Shown: piece after piece, positions 32,835 to 42,645 of the stretch
Position numbering within the stretch: the first letter of the stretch is position 1
How the letters are laid out: the number at the start of each line of letters is the position of its first letter
Source of the DNA: JAVBTT01 sp031550325
Lineage (GTDB): Bacteria; Bacillota; Clostridia; Oscillospirales; UBA929
Reading direction: 5' to 3'
Length of the DNA: 60,183 bases
NCBI GenBank assembly: GCA_031550325.1
Contig: JAVBOR010000004.1
Location: 1 to 60,183 of the forward strand
Translations under genes and position numbers: made by a program
Notes under the pieces: generated by a model
Seen by the model: only the letters and a program-made list of their open reading frames with translations
What the model was told of the DNA's origin: nothing
Databases searched by the model: none

Positions 32835-35438
32835 ATGAGCAAAAAGAAGAACGACTTCGCGGGCAAGACGAAGAAGGTCTTTGCCGACGTGGGTGAAATT
32901 GGCCATAACCTCGGCCAACGCATTGTACGCAAGGACGCCAAAAACGGCGTGAAGGATACGGGGCGGACGCTGTCCCGCGTGCTGGGATACGCCGCAAAGG
33001 CCGTTCTGACGATCGTGCTGGTCTTGCTGACCACGGGCGTGATCCTTTCGTTGTTCGGGGCCGTGTATGTCAAATACCATCTGGAGGTCGACACCAGCCT
33101 TGTGCTGGAAAAATTCAACCCCAACCTGAGCTCGCATTTTTTCGCTATGGACGAGAGCACCGGACAGTGGGTTGAGGTCGAGACCATCTCGGGTAAAGAA
33201 AACAGGATTTGGGCAGACTATGACGATATACCTGAGTACGTTAAAAATGCCGCCGTGGCCATTGAGGACAAGCGCTTTTGGGAGCATCAGGGCGTTGACT
33301 GGAAGCGCACGATCGGCGCGTTTGTCAACATGTTCCTGGGCATGAAGGACACCTTCGGCGGGTCGACGATCACGCAGCAGCTGATTAAAAACGAGACGCA
33401 AAACGATGAGGTGACCGTGCAGCGCAAGCTCGGGGAGATCTTCCAGGCCCTTGAGTTCGAGCGGCGTACGGAAAAAAAGGACATTCTGGAGGCGTACTTA
33501 AACTACATTTTTCTGGGAGAGGGCTGCAACGGCGTCAAGACGGCCGCCAAAACCTATTTCAACAAAGAACTCGCCGACCTCACGCTGGCCGAGAGCGCGT
33601 GCCTGATCGGCATTACCAACAATCCCTATCAGTTTAACCCCTACACCAACCCCAAGAAGAACAAAGAGCGGCAAACCGTCATTTTAAAGGAGATGCGCAA
33701 TCAGGAGCTGATCACCGAGGCGGAGTACAGGCAGGCGCTGGGCCAGGAGCTTGTGTTTGCGCGCAGCACGCCCGAGCGGGAAACCAAGATCCGCAGCTGG
33801 TATGTCGACCAGGTGATTGTGGACCTGACCGACGACCTGATGAGCAAGTACGGTTGGTCCAAGCTCATCGCCCAGCAGCATATCTTCTCCAGCGGCTATA
33901 ACATTTACATGAATGTCGACCAGCGGCTGCAGGGCATCATGGACGAGATCTGGATGGATCCCGAGTACTGGCCGGAGCCGGTGGACGACGAGCTTCCGCT
34001 CGGCGCGATGATGATTGTCGACCAGCACGACGGGCGCATTTTGGCCATGTCGGGCTCGCGCACCGAGAAAACCGGAAACCTCCTGCACAACTACGCGACG
34101 AAGACCGTGCGCCAGCCCGGTTCCTCGATCAAACCGGTCGCGGTGTACGCGCCGGCGTTTGACCTTGGTCTGATCAACCCCCTGACAGTCTTTGACGACG
34201 CCCCGGTTAAACTTGAGGCGGGCAAGGCCTGGCCAAAGAACTCCCCAGTCGGCTACGACGGGCGCACAACGGTGCTGACGGGCGTGACCAAGTCCAAGAA
34301 CACGGTCTCGGTGCGCACGATGGAGCTGCTCACCCCGGAGCGCTCGTTTGTGTTCGCGCGGGACAATATGGGGCTGAGCACGCTGATCGACAACGAGGTG
34401 ATCGGCGGCAAAAGCTACACCGACATCGGATATCCGCAGCTTGCGCTCGGCGCCTTAACCAACGGCGTTTCCGTGCGGGATATGGCCTCGGCGTACACGG
34501 CGTTTGCCAATGACGGCGTGCGCCTGAGCTGCACGACGTACAGCAAGGTCACCGACGCCGAAGGGAATGTGGTCATTGACAACGAGCCCGAGGCCGTGGT
34601 GGCGATGAAGGAGAAAACCGCCTATTATGTGACCGCCTGCCTGCAAAACGCGGTGTCATACGGCACGGGCTCAGCCGCGAAGCTGAAAAATATCCCCACT
34701 GCCGGAAAGACCGGTACGACGTCGAAAAACTTTGACCGCTGGTTTGCCGGGTATACCCCTTATTATGTGGGCGTGTGCTGGTTTGGCTATGAGCAGCCGC
34801 GGTCGCTGAGCTCCTATTCGGGAAACCCCGCGCTCAACCTCTGGAAAAAGGTCATGGACAGGGCGCATGAGGGCCTGGAGGGCGGGGAGTTTTCGCCCGC
34901 GCCGTTTGACTCGGTGAAGCCGCGCATCTGTCTGGACAGCGGGCTGATTGCCACCGAGGCCTGCGAGCTCGACCCGCGCGGCTCACGCGTGACGACGGCG
35001 ATCATGGCCATGGAGGATGTGCCGACGTCCAGCTGTAAAGTCCACGTGAGCGTCAACATCGACACGGCTTCGGGCTATCTCGCCACGCCTTACTGCCCGG
35101 CCGAGACGCTGAAAAGGGTCAGCCTGCTCAACGTCGTGCGGCCCATGCCGGCCGCGGGGGTTGTCATCGCCGACGAACAATATACGCTCAGGTTCTGGGA
35201 GTATGACGTCTATGGAAACCTGGGCGAGGAGCAGTTCAAGCCGCTGCCGGCGCTGTCCAAAAACGCCACTCACGCCTATAACGAGTTCTGTCCGCTGCAC
35301 AGTGCGGCGCCTCCGCCCGACACGAATACGCCGCCGCCCGACGACAACCCGTCTGCGCCGCCCGACGACGGCTCGTCCCCTCCGCCTTCGGCACCGCCCG
35401 ATGGCGACGACTGGTACAACCCGGAGATGCCGCCATAA
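32835..35438 (+). CDS. Class A penicillin-binding protein (PBP1A-type)
   Basis: 867 residues. A short basic cytoplasmic tail, one membrane helix (VLTIVLVLLTTGVILSLFGA, about 56-75), then a GT51 transglycosylase domain with EDKRFWEHQGVDWKRTIGAF, FGGSTITQQLIKNETQNDEV and RKLGEIFQALEFER. The transpeptidase domain has SSIKPVAVYAP (SxxK), SKNTVS (SxN) and GKTGTTSKN (KTG). A proline/aspartate-rich tail (about 815-867) is low complexity and probably spans the wall. It polymerises and crosslinks peptidoglycan. Monocistronic on the plus strand. Confidence 0.95.
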   Translation: MSKKKNDFAGKTKKVFADVGEIGHNLGQRIVRKDAKNGVKDTGRTLSRVLGYAAKAVLTIVLVLLTTGVILSLFGAVYVKYHLEVDTSLVLEKFNPNLSSHFFAMDESTGQWVEVETISGKENRIWADYDDIPEYVKNAAVAIEDKRFWEHQGVDWKRTIGAFVNMFLGMKDTFGGSTITQQLIKNETQNDEVTVQRKLGEIFQALEFERRTEKKDILEAYLNYIFLGEGCNGVKTAAKTYFNKELADLTLAESACLIGITNNPYQFNPYTNPKKNKERQTVILKEMRNQELITEAEYRQALGQELVFARSTPERETKIRSWYVDQVIVDLTDDLMSKYGWSKLIAQQHIFSSGYNIYMNVDQRLQGIMDEIWMDPEYWPEPVDDELPLGAMMIVDQHDGRILAMSGSRTEKTGNLLHNYATKTVRQPGSSIKPVAVYAPAFDLGLINPLTVFDDAPVKLEAGKAWPKNSPVGYDGRTTVLTGVTKSKNTVSVRTMELLTPERSFVFARDNMGLSTLIDNEVIGGKSYTDIGYPQLALGALTNGVSVRDMASAYTAFANDGVRLSCTTYSKVTDAEGNVVIDNEPEAVVAMKEKTAYYVTACLQNAVSYGTGSAAKLKNIPTAGKTGTTSKNFDRWFAGYTPYYVGVCWFGYEQPRSLSSYSGNPALNLWKKVMDRAHEGLEGGEFSPAPFDSVKPRICLDSGLIATEACELDPRGSRVTTAIMAMEDVPTSSCKVHVSVNIDTASGYLATPYCPAETLKRVSLLNVVRPMPAAGVVIADEQYTLRFWEYDVYGNLGEEQFKPLPALSKNATHAYNEFCPLHSAAPPPDTNTPPPDDNPSAPPDDGSSPPPSAPPDGDDWYNPEMPP

Positions 35439-35536
35439 AATTTGATTTTGCCATGCGAGAAACTGTGAGCATGCGTGAGGAAAACGGAGGATTCAAGAGG
35501 ACGCCGCAGGTTGATTGAAAAAGAGGCTATTATCTG

Positions 35537-35565
35537 TTGACAGCGGCGCCGCGCTATGGTATAAA
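35537..35565 (+). promoter_or_regulatory. Promoter of the rplM-rpsI operon
   Basis: TTGACA (35537-35542), 17-base GC-rich spacer, TATAAA (35560-35565), 53 bases before rplM. Confidence 0.7.
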
Positions 35566-35617
35566 CAAGGAGCGCGAATTTTGTTCCGCACAATTATTTA
35601 GCATTGGAGGCTCATCG

Positions 35618-36058
35618 ATGGGCACATTTATGGCAAACGCGCAGAACGTACAGCGCAAGTGGTACGTTTTGGATGCCGCCGGCCAATCGCTCGGACATAC
35701 GGCTGCCGAGGCGGCGCGGCTGCTTCGCGGCAAGCATAAACCCGAGTTCACCCCCCATGTCGACACCGGCGACTTTATCATCATCATCAACGCGGAAAAG
35801 GCAGTTTTGACCGGGCGCAAGCTCGACCAGAAGTACTACCGCACCCACTCGGGCTATGTCGGCGGACTCAAGGAGACCAAGTACCGCGTGCTGATGGAGC
35901 GCAGGCCGGAGTTTGCGATGGAACTGGCCATCAAGGGCATGCTGCCGAAGAACACGCTCAGCCGCCACACCATCATGCGTTTGAAGGTCTATGCGGGCGC
36001 AGAGCACCCGCATGCTTCGCAAAAGCCTGAGCTTTGGAAGATGGGAGGCAACGCCTGA
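35618..36058 (+). CDS. rplM: 50S ribosomal protein L13
   Basis: 146 residues from ATG 35618 (GGAGG 7 bases upstream). KWYVLDAAGQSLGHTAAEAA, GDFIIIINAEKAVLTGRKLD and KGMLPKNTLSRHTIMRLKVY are diagnostic L13 blocks. Cotranscribed with rpsI; the TGA stop and the ATG of rpsI share one base. Confidence 0.98.
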   Translation: MGTFMANAQNVQRKWYVLDAAGQSLGHTAAEAARLLRGKHKPEFTPHVDTGDFIIIINAEKAVLTGRKLDQKYYRTHSGYVGGLKETKYRVLMERRPEFAMELAIKGMLPKNTLSRHTIMRLKVYAGAEHPHASQKPELWKMGGNA

Positions 36059-36462
36059 TGTATCAGCCTAAAAAAGCCTATCATTACGGCACCGGCCGCC
36101 GCAAATCGTCCGTGGCCCGCGTGCATTTGTATCCCGGCGGATCGGGCGTTGTAACGATCAACAACCGCGACATTGAAACTTACTTCGGCCTTGAAACGCT
36201 GAAATTTATCGTTCGCCAGCCCCTTGTGGCGACCTCGACCATCGGGCGCGTCGACATTGACGCCACGGTCGTCGGCGGCGGTGTGACCGGGCAAGCCGGC
36301 GCGATTCGCCACGGACTGTCCCGCGCGCTGCTGAAAATGAACGAGGAGTTTCGTCCCATTCTCAAGCAGGCGGGCTTCCTCACGCGCGACCCGCGCATGA
36401 AAGAGCGCAAAAAATACGGACTCAAGGCCGCGCGCCGCGCGCCGCAGTTTTCCAAGCGCTAG
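36058..36462 (+). CDS. rpsI: 30S ribosomal protein S9
   Basis: 134 residues. YHYGTGRRKSSVARVHLYPG at the N-terminus, the middle VGGGVTGQAGAIRHGLSRAL, and the tail KYGLKAARRAPQFSKR ending in the universal KR. GGGAGG lies before the ATG inside rplM. Coupled with rplM (TGATG). Confidence 0.98.
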   Translation: MYQPKKAYHYGTGRRKSSVARVHLYPGGSGVVTINNRDIETYFGLETLKFIVRQPLVATSTIGRVDIDATVVGGGVTGQAGAIRHGLSRALLKMNEEFRPILKQAGFLTRDPRMKERKKYGLKAARRAPQFSKR

Positions 36463-36472
36463 AATGGATTTT

Positions 36473-36505
36473 GCAAAAGGTGTGGCCAAGGTCACGCCTT
36501 TTGTC
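36473..36505 (+). terminator. Hairpin after rpsI
   Basis: Arms GCAAAAGGTGTG and CACGCCTTTTGT with a short loop, 11 bases after the rpsI stop, followed by CGCGTTTTGG. Probably ends the ribosomal transcript. Confidence 0.6.
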
Positions 36506-36558
36506 GCGTTTTGGCGGACTTTACGCCTGTTTTGGCGTCGGGGAAAGAGGGGCTTGAA

Positions 36559-36777
36559 ATGGGGATTCTCGTCTGGCTTATTCTGGCCTTTCTGTTTTTT
36601 CTGTCGCTCTACTTTGTCGTCAAGGCCGCCGTGAGAAACGGCATAGTGGAGGCGCGCGGCGTCAGGCATGAAGCGAGCGAGGGCGTGCCGCACGTCCGCT
36701 GCCCCGCCTGCGGCGCCACACACGATTTTGACGCCGTGAAGTGTCCGAACTGCGGCCATACGGGAGAAGAGGGTTAG
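36559..36777 (+). CDS. Small membrane protein with C-terminal zinc ribbon
   Basis: 72 residues from ATG 36559 (AGAGGGG upstream). One membrane helix (MGILVWLILAFLFFLSLYFV), then VRCPACGATHDFDAVKCPNCGHTG, two CxxC pairs forming a zinc ribbon in the cytoplasm. Function unknown. It ends 3 bases before the topoisomerase B gene, so probably coupled to it. Confidence 0.7.
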   Translation: MGILVWLILAFLFFLSLYFVVKAAVRNGIVEARGVRHEASEGVPHVRCPACGATHDFDAVKCPNCGHTGEEG

Positions 36778-36780
36778 CGC

Positions 36781-38751
36781 ATGCCGAAAAAACAGGAATA
36801 CACAAACGAATCCATCTCGTCGCTCAAGGGCGCCGACCGCGTGCGCAAGCGGCCGGGCGTCATCTTTGGGTCGGACGGGCTGGAGGGCTGCGAACACGCG
36901 GTGTTCGAGATTTTGTCCAACTCGATTGACGAGGCGCGCGAGGGGCATGGCCGGGAGATCAGGCTGAGCTGCTTTGATGATCTGTCCATCCAGGTGGAGG
37001 ACTTCGGGCGGGGCTGTCCTGTCGACTTCAACGAGAGCGAGCAGAAATACAACTGGGAGCTCGTGTTCTGCGAGCTCTACGCAGGCGGAAAGTACCACAA
37101 CGACGCCGACCAGAACTATGAGTTTTCCCTGGGCCTCAACGGCCTCGGTTCCTGCGCCACGCAGTACAGCTCGGAGTGGATGGACGTGCATGTCTGGCGC
37201 GACTCTTTTGTGTACGAGCTGCGCTTTGAAAAGGGCGAGAACATCGGCGGGCTGCGCAAGACGCCGTACGCGGGAAAGCGCACGGGCTCGCTGATCCGGT
37301 GGAAGCCGGATCTGGACGTGTTTACCGACATCGACATCCAGAGGGGCTATTTTCAGGATATCCTCAAGCGGCAGGCGGTCGTCAACCCCGGCGTGGTGTT
37401 CAAACTCGACTACCGCGGTGCGAAAGAGGAGTTTTGCTATCAGAGCGGCATCCTTGATTATGTGCGCGAGCTGGCCGGGGATGGGCCGCTGACCCAGCCC
37501 CAGCTTTGGGAGGCCGAGCGGCGCGGCCGCGACCGGGCCGACAAGCCCGAGTACAAGGTGCGTTTGAGCGTTTCATTCTGCTTTTCGGCGCAGTCAGCCA
37601 TCGTGGAGCACTACCATAACTCGTCTTTTCTTGAGCACGGCGGAAGCCCCGAGAAGGCCGCGCGGGCGGCGCTGCTCTCAACCGTTGATGCGTACTTAAA
37701 GAGCGCTGGGAAGTATACGAAAAACGAGAGTAAGGTCACCTGGCCGGATATCGCGGACTGTTTGGTTCTGGTTTCGTCGAACTTTTCGACGCAGACAAGC
37801 TATGAAAACCAGACCAAAAAGTCCATCACGAACAAGTTTGTGCAGGAGTGTATGACCGACTGGCTCAAGGAGCAGGTGCAGGTCTATTTTATCGAAAACA
37901 AGCCCGACGCAGAGGCCATCGCGACGCAGGTGCTGATCAACAAGCGCAGCCGCGAGCAGGCCGAGAAGACCAGGCAGGGCCTGAAAAAGAAGCTCTCGGG
38001 CGGCATGGACATGCTCAGCCGAGTGCAGAAGTTCCATGACTGCCGCACCAAGGACACCGACCGGCGGGAGCTGTATATCGTCGAGGGCGACAGCGCGATG
38101 GGCGCGTGCATCATGGCGCGCGACAGCGAGTTCCAGGCCATCATCCCGGTGCGCGGCAAGATTCTCAACTGCCTGAAGGCCGAGTTTGACAAAATCCTCA
38201 AAAATGAGATCATTACGGACCTCATCAAGGTACTCGGCTGCGGCATTGAGATCAGCTCCAAGCACGCCAAGGATCTGCATTCGTTTGACCTGGGCGATTT
38301 GCGCTGGAAAAGGGTGATCATCTGCACCGACGCCGACGTAGACGGCTTCCAGATTCGCACGCTGATCCTCGCCATGCTCTACCGGCTGGTGCCGACGCTG
38401 ATTGAGAAGGGCTATGTCCACATTGCCGAGAGCCCGCTGTTTGAGATCACCCACAAGGACAAAACAGCCTTTGCCTACTCCGATCGCGAAAAGGAAGAGA
38501 TCTTGGAGCGGTGGGGCAGGCCGGGCGGCGTGCATATCTCCCGCTCGAAGGGCCTGGGCGAGAACGAGCCCGACATGATGTGGATGACCACGATGAACCC
38601 CATTTCGCGCCGCCTTGTGCAGGTGCTGCCCGAGGAGGCTTCGCGCACCGCGGCGGTGTTTGACATGCTGCTTGGAGACAATCTGCAGGGGCGCAAAGAT
38701 TTTATCGCCGAGCGAGGCGCGGACTATCTGGAACTGGCCGATATTTCGTAG
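36781..38751 (+). CDS. Type II DNA topoisomerase subunit B (ParE/GyrB-like, divergent)
   Basis: 656 residues. GHKL ATPase domain: FEILSNSIDEAREGHGREIR (Asn/Asp of the N box), VEDFGRGCPV, and LGLNGLGSCATQYSS (lid). The TOPRIM domain has ELYIVEGDSAMGACIMARDS and VIICTDADVDGFQIRTLILA (catalytic Glu and DxD). Sequence differs clearly from standard GyrB (for example VRKRPGVIFGSDGLEG), and the partner A subunit lies two genes on, so this looks like the topoisomerase IV-like pair of Clostridia. Cytoplasmic; decatenates or relaxes DNA. Confidence 0.88.
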   Translation: MPKKQEYTNESISSLKGADRVRKRPGVIFGSDGLEGCEHAVFEILSNSIDEAREGHGREIRLSCFDDLSIQVEDFGRGCPVDFNESEQKYNWELVFCELYAGGKYHNDADQNYEFSLGLNGLGSCATQYSSEWMDVHVWRDSFVYELRFEKGENIGGLRKTPYAGKRTGSLIRWKPDLDVFTDIDIQRGYFQDILKRQAVVNPGVVFKLDYRGAKEEFCYQSGILDYVRELAGDGPLTQPQLWEAERRGRDRADKPEYKVRLSVSFCFSAQSAIVEHYHNSSFLEHGGSPEKAARAALLSTVDAYLKSAGKYTKNESKVTWPDIADCLVLVSSNFSTQTSYENQTKKSITNKFVQECMTDWLKEQVQVYFIENKPDAEAIATQVLINKRSREQAEKTRQGLKKKLSGGMDMLSRVQKFHDCRTKDTDRRELYIVEGDSAMGACIMARDSEFQAIIPVRGKILNCLKAEFDKILKNEIITDLIKVLGCGIEISSKHAKDLHSFDLGDLRWKRVIICTDADVDGFQIRTLILAMLYRLVPTLIEKGYVHIAESPLFEITHKDKTAFAYSDREKEEILERWGRPGGVHISRSKGLGENEPDMMWMTTMNPISRRLVQVLPEEASRTAAVFDMLLGDNLQGRKDFIAERGADYLELADIS

Positions 38752-38848
38752 CGGAAATGGCTGACCCGTGCCGTGAAAAGACGGCTGCTTCGGGCGAACG
38801 TCGGCGGGGCTCCGACCACTGAGGTTTTATGGGAAAGAGGGAAGCGTT

Positions 38849-40348
38849 ATGACCAAAAACGAAGCCGTACAGAAGATGAAGGCCTTGATGGAGGAGCGCG
38901 CCCATTTCATGGGCGCATACGCGGTCATGTCCTGGGATGAACGGACGGGTTCCCCCTCGCGCAAAGGCGTCGAGGGCCGGGCCAAAACGAGCGGGTTTCT
39001 TGCGCAGGAGAGCTTTAAACGGCTTGTGTCCCCCGATATGAAAGCGTGTCTCGAATGCCTTGACGCGCACAGGGACGAGCTTAGCGGCTTGGAGAGCGCC
39101 ATGCTGCGCGAGTACAGGCGCGTGTACAACAAAAACATTGCCGTTCCGCCCGAGCGGGTGGGCGCGCTCACCGAGCTGACGGGAGAGGCCGAAGCCGTCT
39201 GGATGGAGGCCAGGGACGCCGGCGATTTTGCGCGCATGGCGCCGTATTTTGAAAAAATTTTTGCCTTGCAGCGTGAGATGGCGGGGTATTATGGCTATGC
39301 CGAACATCCTTACGACGCGCTGCTTGACGACTACGAGGAGGGACTGACCGTCCGGAAGCTGGATGAGTTTTTCGGCGCGCTGCGCGCCGAGCTCGTGCCG
39401 CTCCTCAAAAAGGTCTCGGCGGCCCAACAGCCCGACACGTCCTTTTTGGAGAAAAGCTTCACCGTCGACCGCCAGGCGCTGCTCAGCCAGGCGCTGGCCC
39501 GGCTGGTCGGGTACGACATGGACAGAGGACAGCTGGGCACGACGCAGCACCCGTTTACCATAAGCGTAAACCGCCACGATGTGCGCGTGACCACGCACTA
39601 CTATGAGCGCGACCTGCTCTCGGCCGTGTTCTCCACGGTTCACGAGTGCGGGCACGGAATATACGACCAGGGCATGGATCCGGCGCTTGAGGCCTACGGC
39701 CTGAACGGGGGGGCGTCAATGTCGGTGCACGAATCACAGTCGCGCTCCTATGAAAATGTGATGTGCCGCTCACGGGCGTTTGTCAGGACGCTGCTGCCCC
39801 GCCTGCAGACCTTGTTCCCCAGAGAGTTTTCGGACGTAAGCGCAGAGGCGCTCTACCGCGCCGTCAACGTGGCCAAGGCCTCGCTGATTCGCGTAGAGGC
39901 AGACGAGCTGACCTATTGCCTGCACATTTTGGTGCGGTATGAGCTGGAGAAGCTCATCATGGAGGACTCGATAAATGTCCGGGATCTGCCCGCGCTGTGG
40001 AACGAAAAAATGCAGGAGATTCTCGGCGTTACGCCGCCGGACGACGCGCAAGGCGTGCTGCAGGACACGCACTGGTCTTCGGGACTGTTGGGCTACTTCC
40101 CGTCCTACGCGCTGGGAAGCGCTTACAGCGCCCAGTTCATGCACGCCATGGGCAAAGAAGTCGACATCGCCGGCTGTCTGGCCATGGGCGACTTCGCGCC
40201 GATCAACGCGTGGCTCGGCGAGCGTATTCACCGCCACGGCATGACCCTGACCGCTGAGGAGCTGATGCTCAGGGTGACCGGGGAGCCGTTTACGGCGCGC
40301 TACTTTGTCGACTACCTGAAAGAAAAGTACGGGGAGCTTTACGCTTAG
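38849..40348 (+). CDS. M32-family metallocarboxypeptidase
   Basis: 499 residues, full length for thermostable carboxypeptidase 1 (M32). VFSTVHECGHGIYDQGMDPA contains the HExxH zinc site, followed by SMSVHESQSRSYENVMCRSR (HESQSR) and HILVRYELEKLIMEDSINVR, the conserved M32 blocks. It removes C-terminal residues from peptides in the cytoplasm. It lies between the two topoisomerase genes (98-base and 57-base gaps), an arrangement without obvious functional link. Confidence 0.95.
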   Translation: MTKNEAVQKMKALMEERAHFMGAYAVMSWDERTGSPSRKGVEGRAKTSGFLAQESFKRLVSPDMKACLECLDAHRDELSGLESAMLREYRRVYNKNIAVPPERVGALTELTGEAEAVWMEARDAGDFARMAPYFEKIFALQREMAGYYGYAEHPYDALLDDYEEGLTVRKLDEFFGALRAELVPLLKKVSAAQQPDTSFLEKSFTVDRQALLSQALARLVGYDMDRGQLGTTQHPFTISVNRHDVRVTTHYYERDLLSAVFSTVHECGHGIYDQGMDPALEAYGLNGGASMSVHESQSRSYENVMCRSRAFVRTLLPRLQTLFPREFSDVSAEALYRAVNVAKASLIRVEADELTYCLHILVRYELEKLIMEDSINVRDLPALWNEKMQEILGVTPPDDAQGVLQDTHWSSGLLGYFPSYALGSAYSAQFMHAMGKEVDIAGCLAMGDFAPINAWLGERIHRHGMTLTAEELMLRVTGEPFTARYFVDYLKEKYGELYA

Positions 40349-40405
40349 CGCCGGGGCGGCGGGACAAGCCGCCGATTTTGATATCACACACACGGAGGCG
40401 CTGCC

Positions 40406-42613
40406 ATGAGCAAAAAGAAGGGTCAAAAAAGCATTGAGGGCCTGAGCGCCATGGTGATCGAACAGCCCATCACCAAGACGCTTGAAGACAACTATATGCC
40501 CTACGCGATGAGCGTGATCGTCTCACGCGCCATTCCGGAGATCGACGGATTCAAGCCGTCGCACCGCAAGCTGCTGTACACCATGTACAAAATGGGGCTG
40601 CTGACCGGAAGCCGTACCAAGAGCGCGAACATCGTGGGGCAGACCATGCGGCTCAACCCGCACGGAGAGGGCGCCATTTATGAGACCATGGTGCGTCTGG
40701 CGCGCGGCAACGAGAGCCTTTTGCATCCGCTGATCGACTCCAAGGGAAACTTCGGCAAGGTGTACAGCCGCGATATGGCGTACGCCGCTTCGCGCTACAC
40801 CGAAGCCAAGCTCGACGCGCTCTGCGGCGAGTTTTTCAGGGACATCGACCGCGACACCGTGGACTTTGTCGACAACTATGACAACACGGCCAAAGAGCCG
40901 TCGCTGCTGCCCACGACGTATCCAAACGTACTGGTGTCGGCCAATCAGGGCATCGCCGTGGGCATGGCGTCGCAGATCTGCGGGTTTAACCTCGCCGAGG
41001 TCTGCCGCACGACGGCAGCGCTGCTGAGAAACCCTGACTGTGACCTCATGGAGACGCTGCCCGCGCCGGATTTTTCGACGGGCGGAGAACTCTTGTTTGT
41101 GGACAGGGAGATGCGCTCGATCTACGAGACCGGACGGGGCTCGTTTAAGCTGCGCGCCCGCTGGCGGCGGGAAAAGACCTCGAATCTCGTTGAGGTCTAT
41201 GAAATCCCGTACACGACCACCGTGGAGGCCATCATCGACAGCGTGGAAAAGCTCACGCGAGAAGCCAAGATCAAAGAGGTCGCCGACATCAGGGACGAGA
41301 CCGATCTGCAAGGGCTCAAGCTGGCCATTGAGTTCAAGCGCGGCGTTGACGTCGACCGCATGATGCAGAGGCTTTGCAAGCTCACGCCGCTTCAGGAGAG
41401 CTTTTCCTGCAACTTTAACATTCTTGTCGCCGGAATGCCGCGCGTCATGGGTGTGCGGGAAATCCTCACCGAGTGGACTGCCTGGCGGGTAGAGTGCGTG
41501 CGCCGGAGGCTGCACCATGACGCCGGCAAGCTGCGGGAGAAGCTTCACCTGCTGGAGGGACTGCAAAAGATCCTGCTCGACATCGACAGGGCCATTGCCA
41601 TCATCCGGCAGACCGAGGAGGAGGACGAGGTTGTCCCCAACCTCATGATCGGGTTTCGGATTGACAGGGCGCAGGCCGACTACATTGCCGACATCAGGCT
41701 GCGCAACATCAACAAGGAGTTCATCCTCAAGCGCATCGCCGAGGTCGAGTCGCTCCGCGCCGAGCTTGACGACATTGAGCGCACGCTCAAGGATCGCCAG
41801 CGGGTGATCGCGCTGATCATCAAGGATCTGGGAGCCGTTGAGAAAAAATACGGCGTGCCGCGCCGCACCACGCTGATCCACGACCACAAGGATTTTCCCG
41901 CCGAGGAACACATCGAGGACTACCCGGTGCATGTGTTTGTGTCCAGGGAGGGATACTTTAAGAAGATCACGCCCGCGTCACTGCGCATGTCGTCCGGCCA
42001 GCGCTACAAAGAGGGCGACGAGGCGTTTCAGAGCTTTGAGGCCTCCAACAAGGACGAGATCCTCTTTTTCACCAACAGGCAGATGTGCTACAAGGCCAGA
42101 CTGCACGAGTTTGAAGACGCCAAGGCGTCGGTGCTGGGGGACTTCCTGCCGTCCAGACTGGGTATGGACGAGGGCGAGAGCGTGGTGTTTACCTGTCTGC
42201 CGGGGTCGTTTGAGCATAGCCTCTTGTTTGCCTTTGAAAACGGAAAAGTGGCGCGCGTGGCGCTGTCCTGCTACGCAACGGTGTCCAACCGGCGCAAGCT
42301 GACCGGCGCGTACAGCGACAAGTCACCGCTTGCGGGCGCCTGCCTGCTGTCGGACGAGACCGAGATGGCCGTTTTCTCCTCGGACGGGCGGGCGCTTTTG
42401 TTTCACTCGGCGGCGCTGACCCCGAAGACGACGCGCAGCACGCAGGGTGTGGGCGTGATGTCACTCAAGCCCGGCAGGCGCGTGACTGCCTTTCTGGAGG
42501 CCGGGCGGTCGCGCATTACGAATCCCGCGCGCTATCGCGTGCGCACGCTCCCCGGCGCAGGCGCCGCGCTGCGCCCTGAAGACCGGGGCGAGGAGCAGAT
42601 GGGGCTGATCTGA
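40406..42613 (+). CDS. Type II DNA topoisomerase subunit A (ParC/GyrA-like, divergent)
   Basis: 735 residues. NYMPYAMSVIVSRAIPEIDG and FKPSHRKLLYTMYKMGLLTG form the winged-helix DNA gate; YAASRYTEAKLDALCGEFFR holds the active-site Tyr. The coiled-coil (KLREKLHLLEGLQKILLDID) follows, then a beta-pinwheel-like C-terminal domain lacking a clear GyrA box. FPAEEHIEDYPVHVFVSREG is conserved in this clade. The start follows GGAGG. Pairs with the B subunit at 36781. Confidence 0.88.
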   Translation: MSKKKGQKSIEGLSAMVIEQPITKTLEDNYMPYAMSVIVSRAIPEIDGFKPSHRKLLYTMYKMGLLTGSRTKSANIVGQTMRLNPHGEGAIYETMVRLARGNESLLHPLIDSKGNFGKVYSRDMAYAASRYTEAKLDALCGEFFRDIDRDTVDFVDNYDNTAKEPSLLPTTYPNVLVSANQGIAVGMASQICGFNLAEVCRTTAALLRNPDCDLMETLPAPDFSTGGELLFVDREMRSIYETGRGSFKLRARWRREKTSNLVEVYEIPYTTTVEAIIDSVEKLTREAKIKEVADIRDETDLQGLKLAIEFKRGVDVDRMMQRLCKLTPLQESFSCNFNILVAGMPRVMGVREILTEWTAWRVECVRRRLHHDAGKLREKLHLLEGLQKILLDIDRAIAIIRQTEEEDEVVPNLMIGFRIDRAQADYIADIRLRNINKEFILKRIAEVESLRAELDDIERTLKDRQRVIALIIKDLGAVEKKYGVPRRTTLIHDHKDFPAEEHIEDYPVHVFVSREGYFKKITPASLRMSSGQRYKEGDEAFQSFEASNKDEILFFTNRQMCYKARLHEFEDAKASVLGDFLPSRLGMDEGESVVFTCLPGSFEHSLLFAFENGKVARVALSCYATVSNRRKLTGAYSDKSPLAGACLLSDETEMAVFSSDGRALLFHSAALTPKTTRSTQGVGVMSLKPGRRVTAFLEAGRSRITNPARYRVRTLPGAGAALRPEDRGEEQMGLI

Positions 42614-42645
42614 CGAGCGCCGCCGAATGAGGAGGGAACGTCTTT

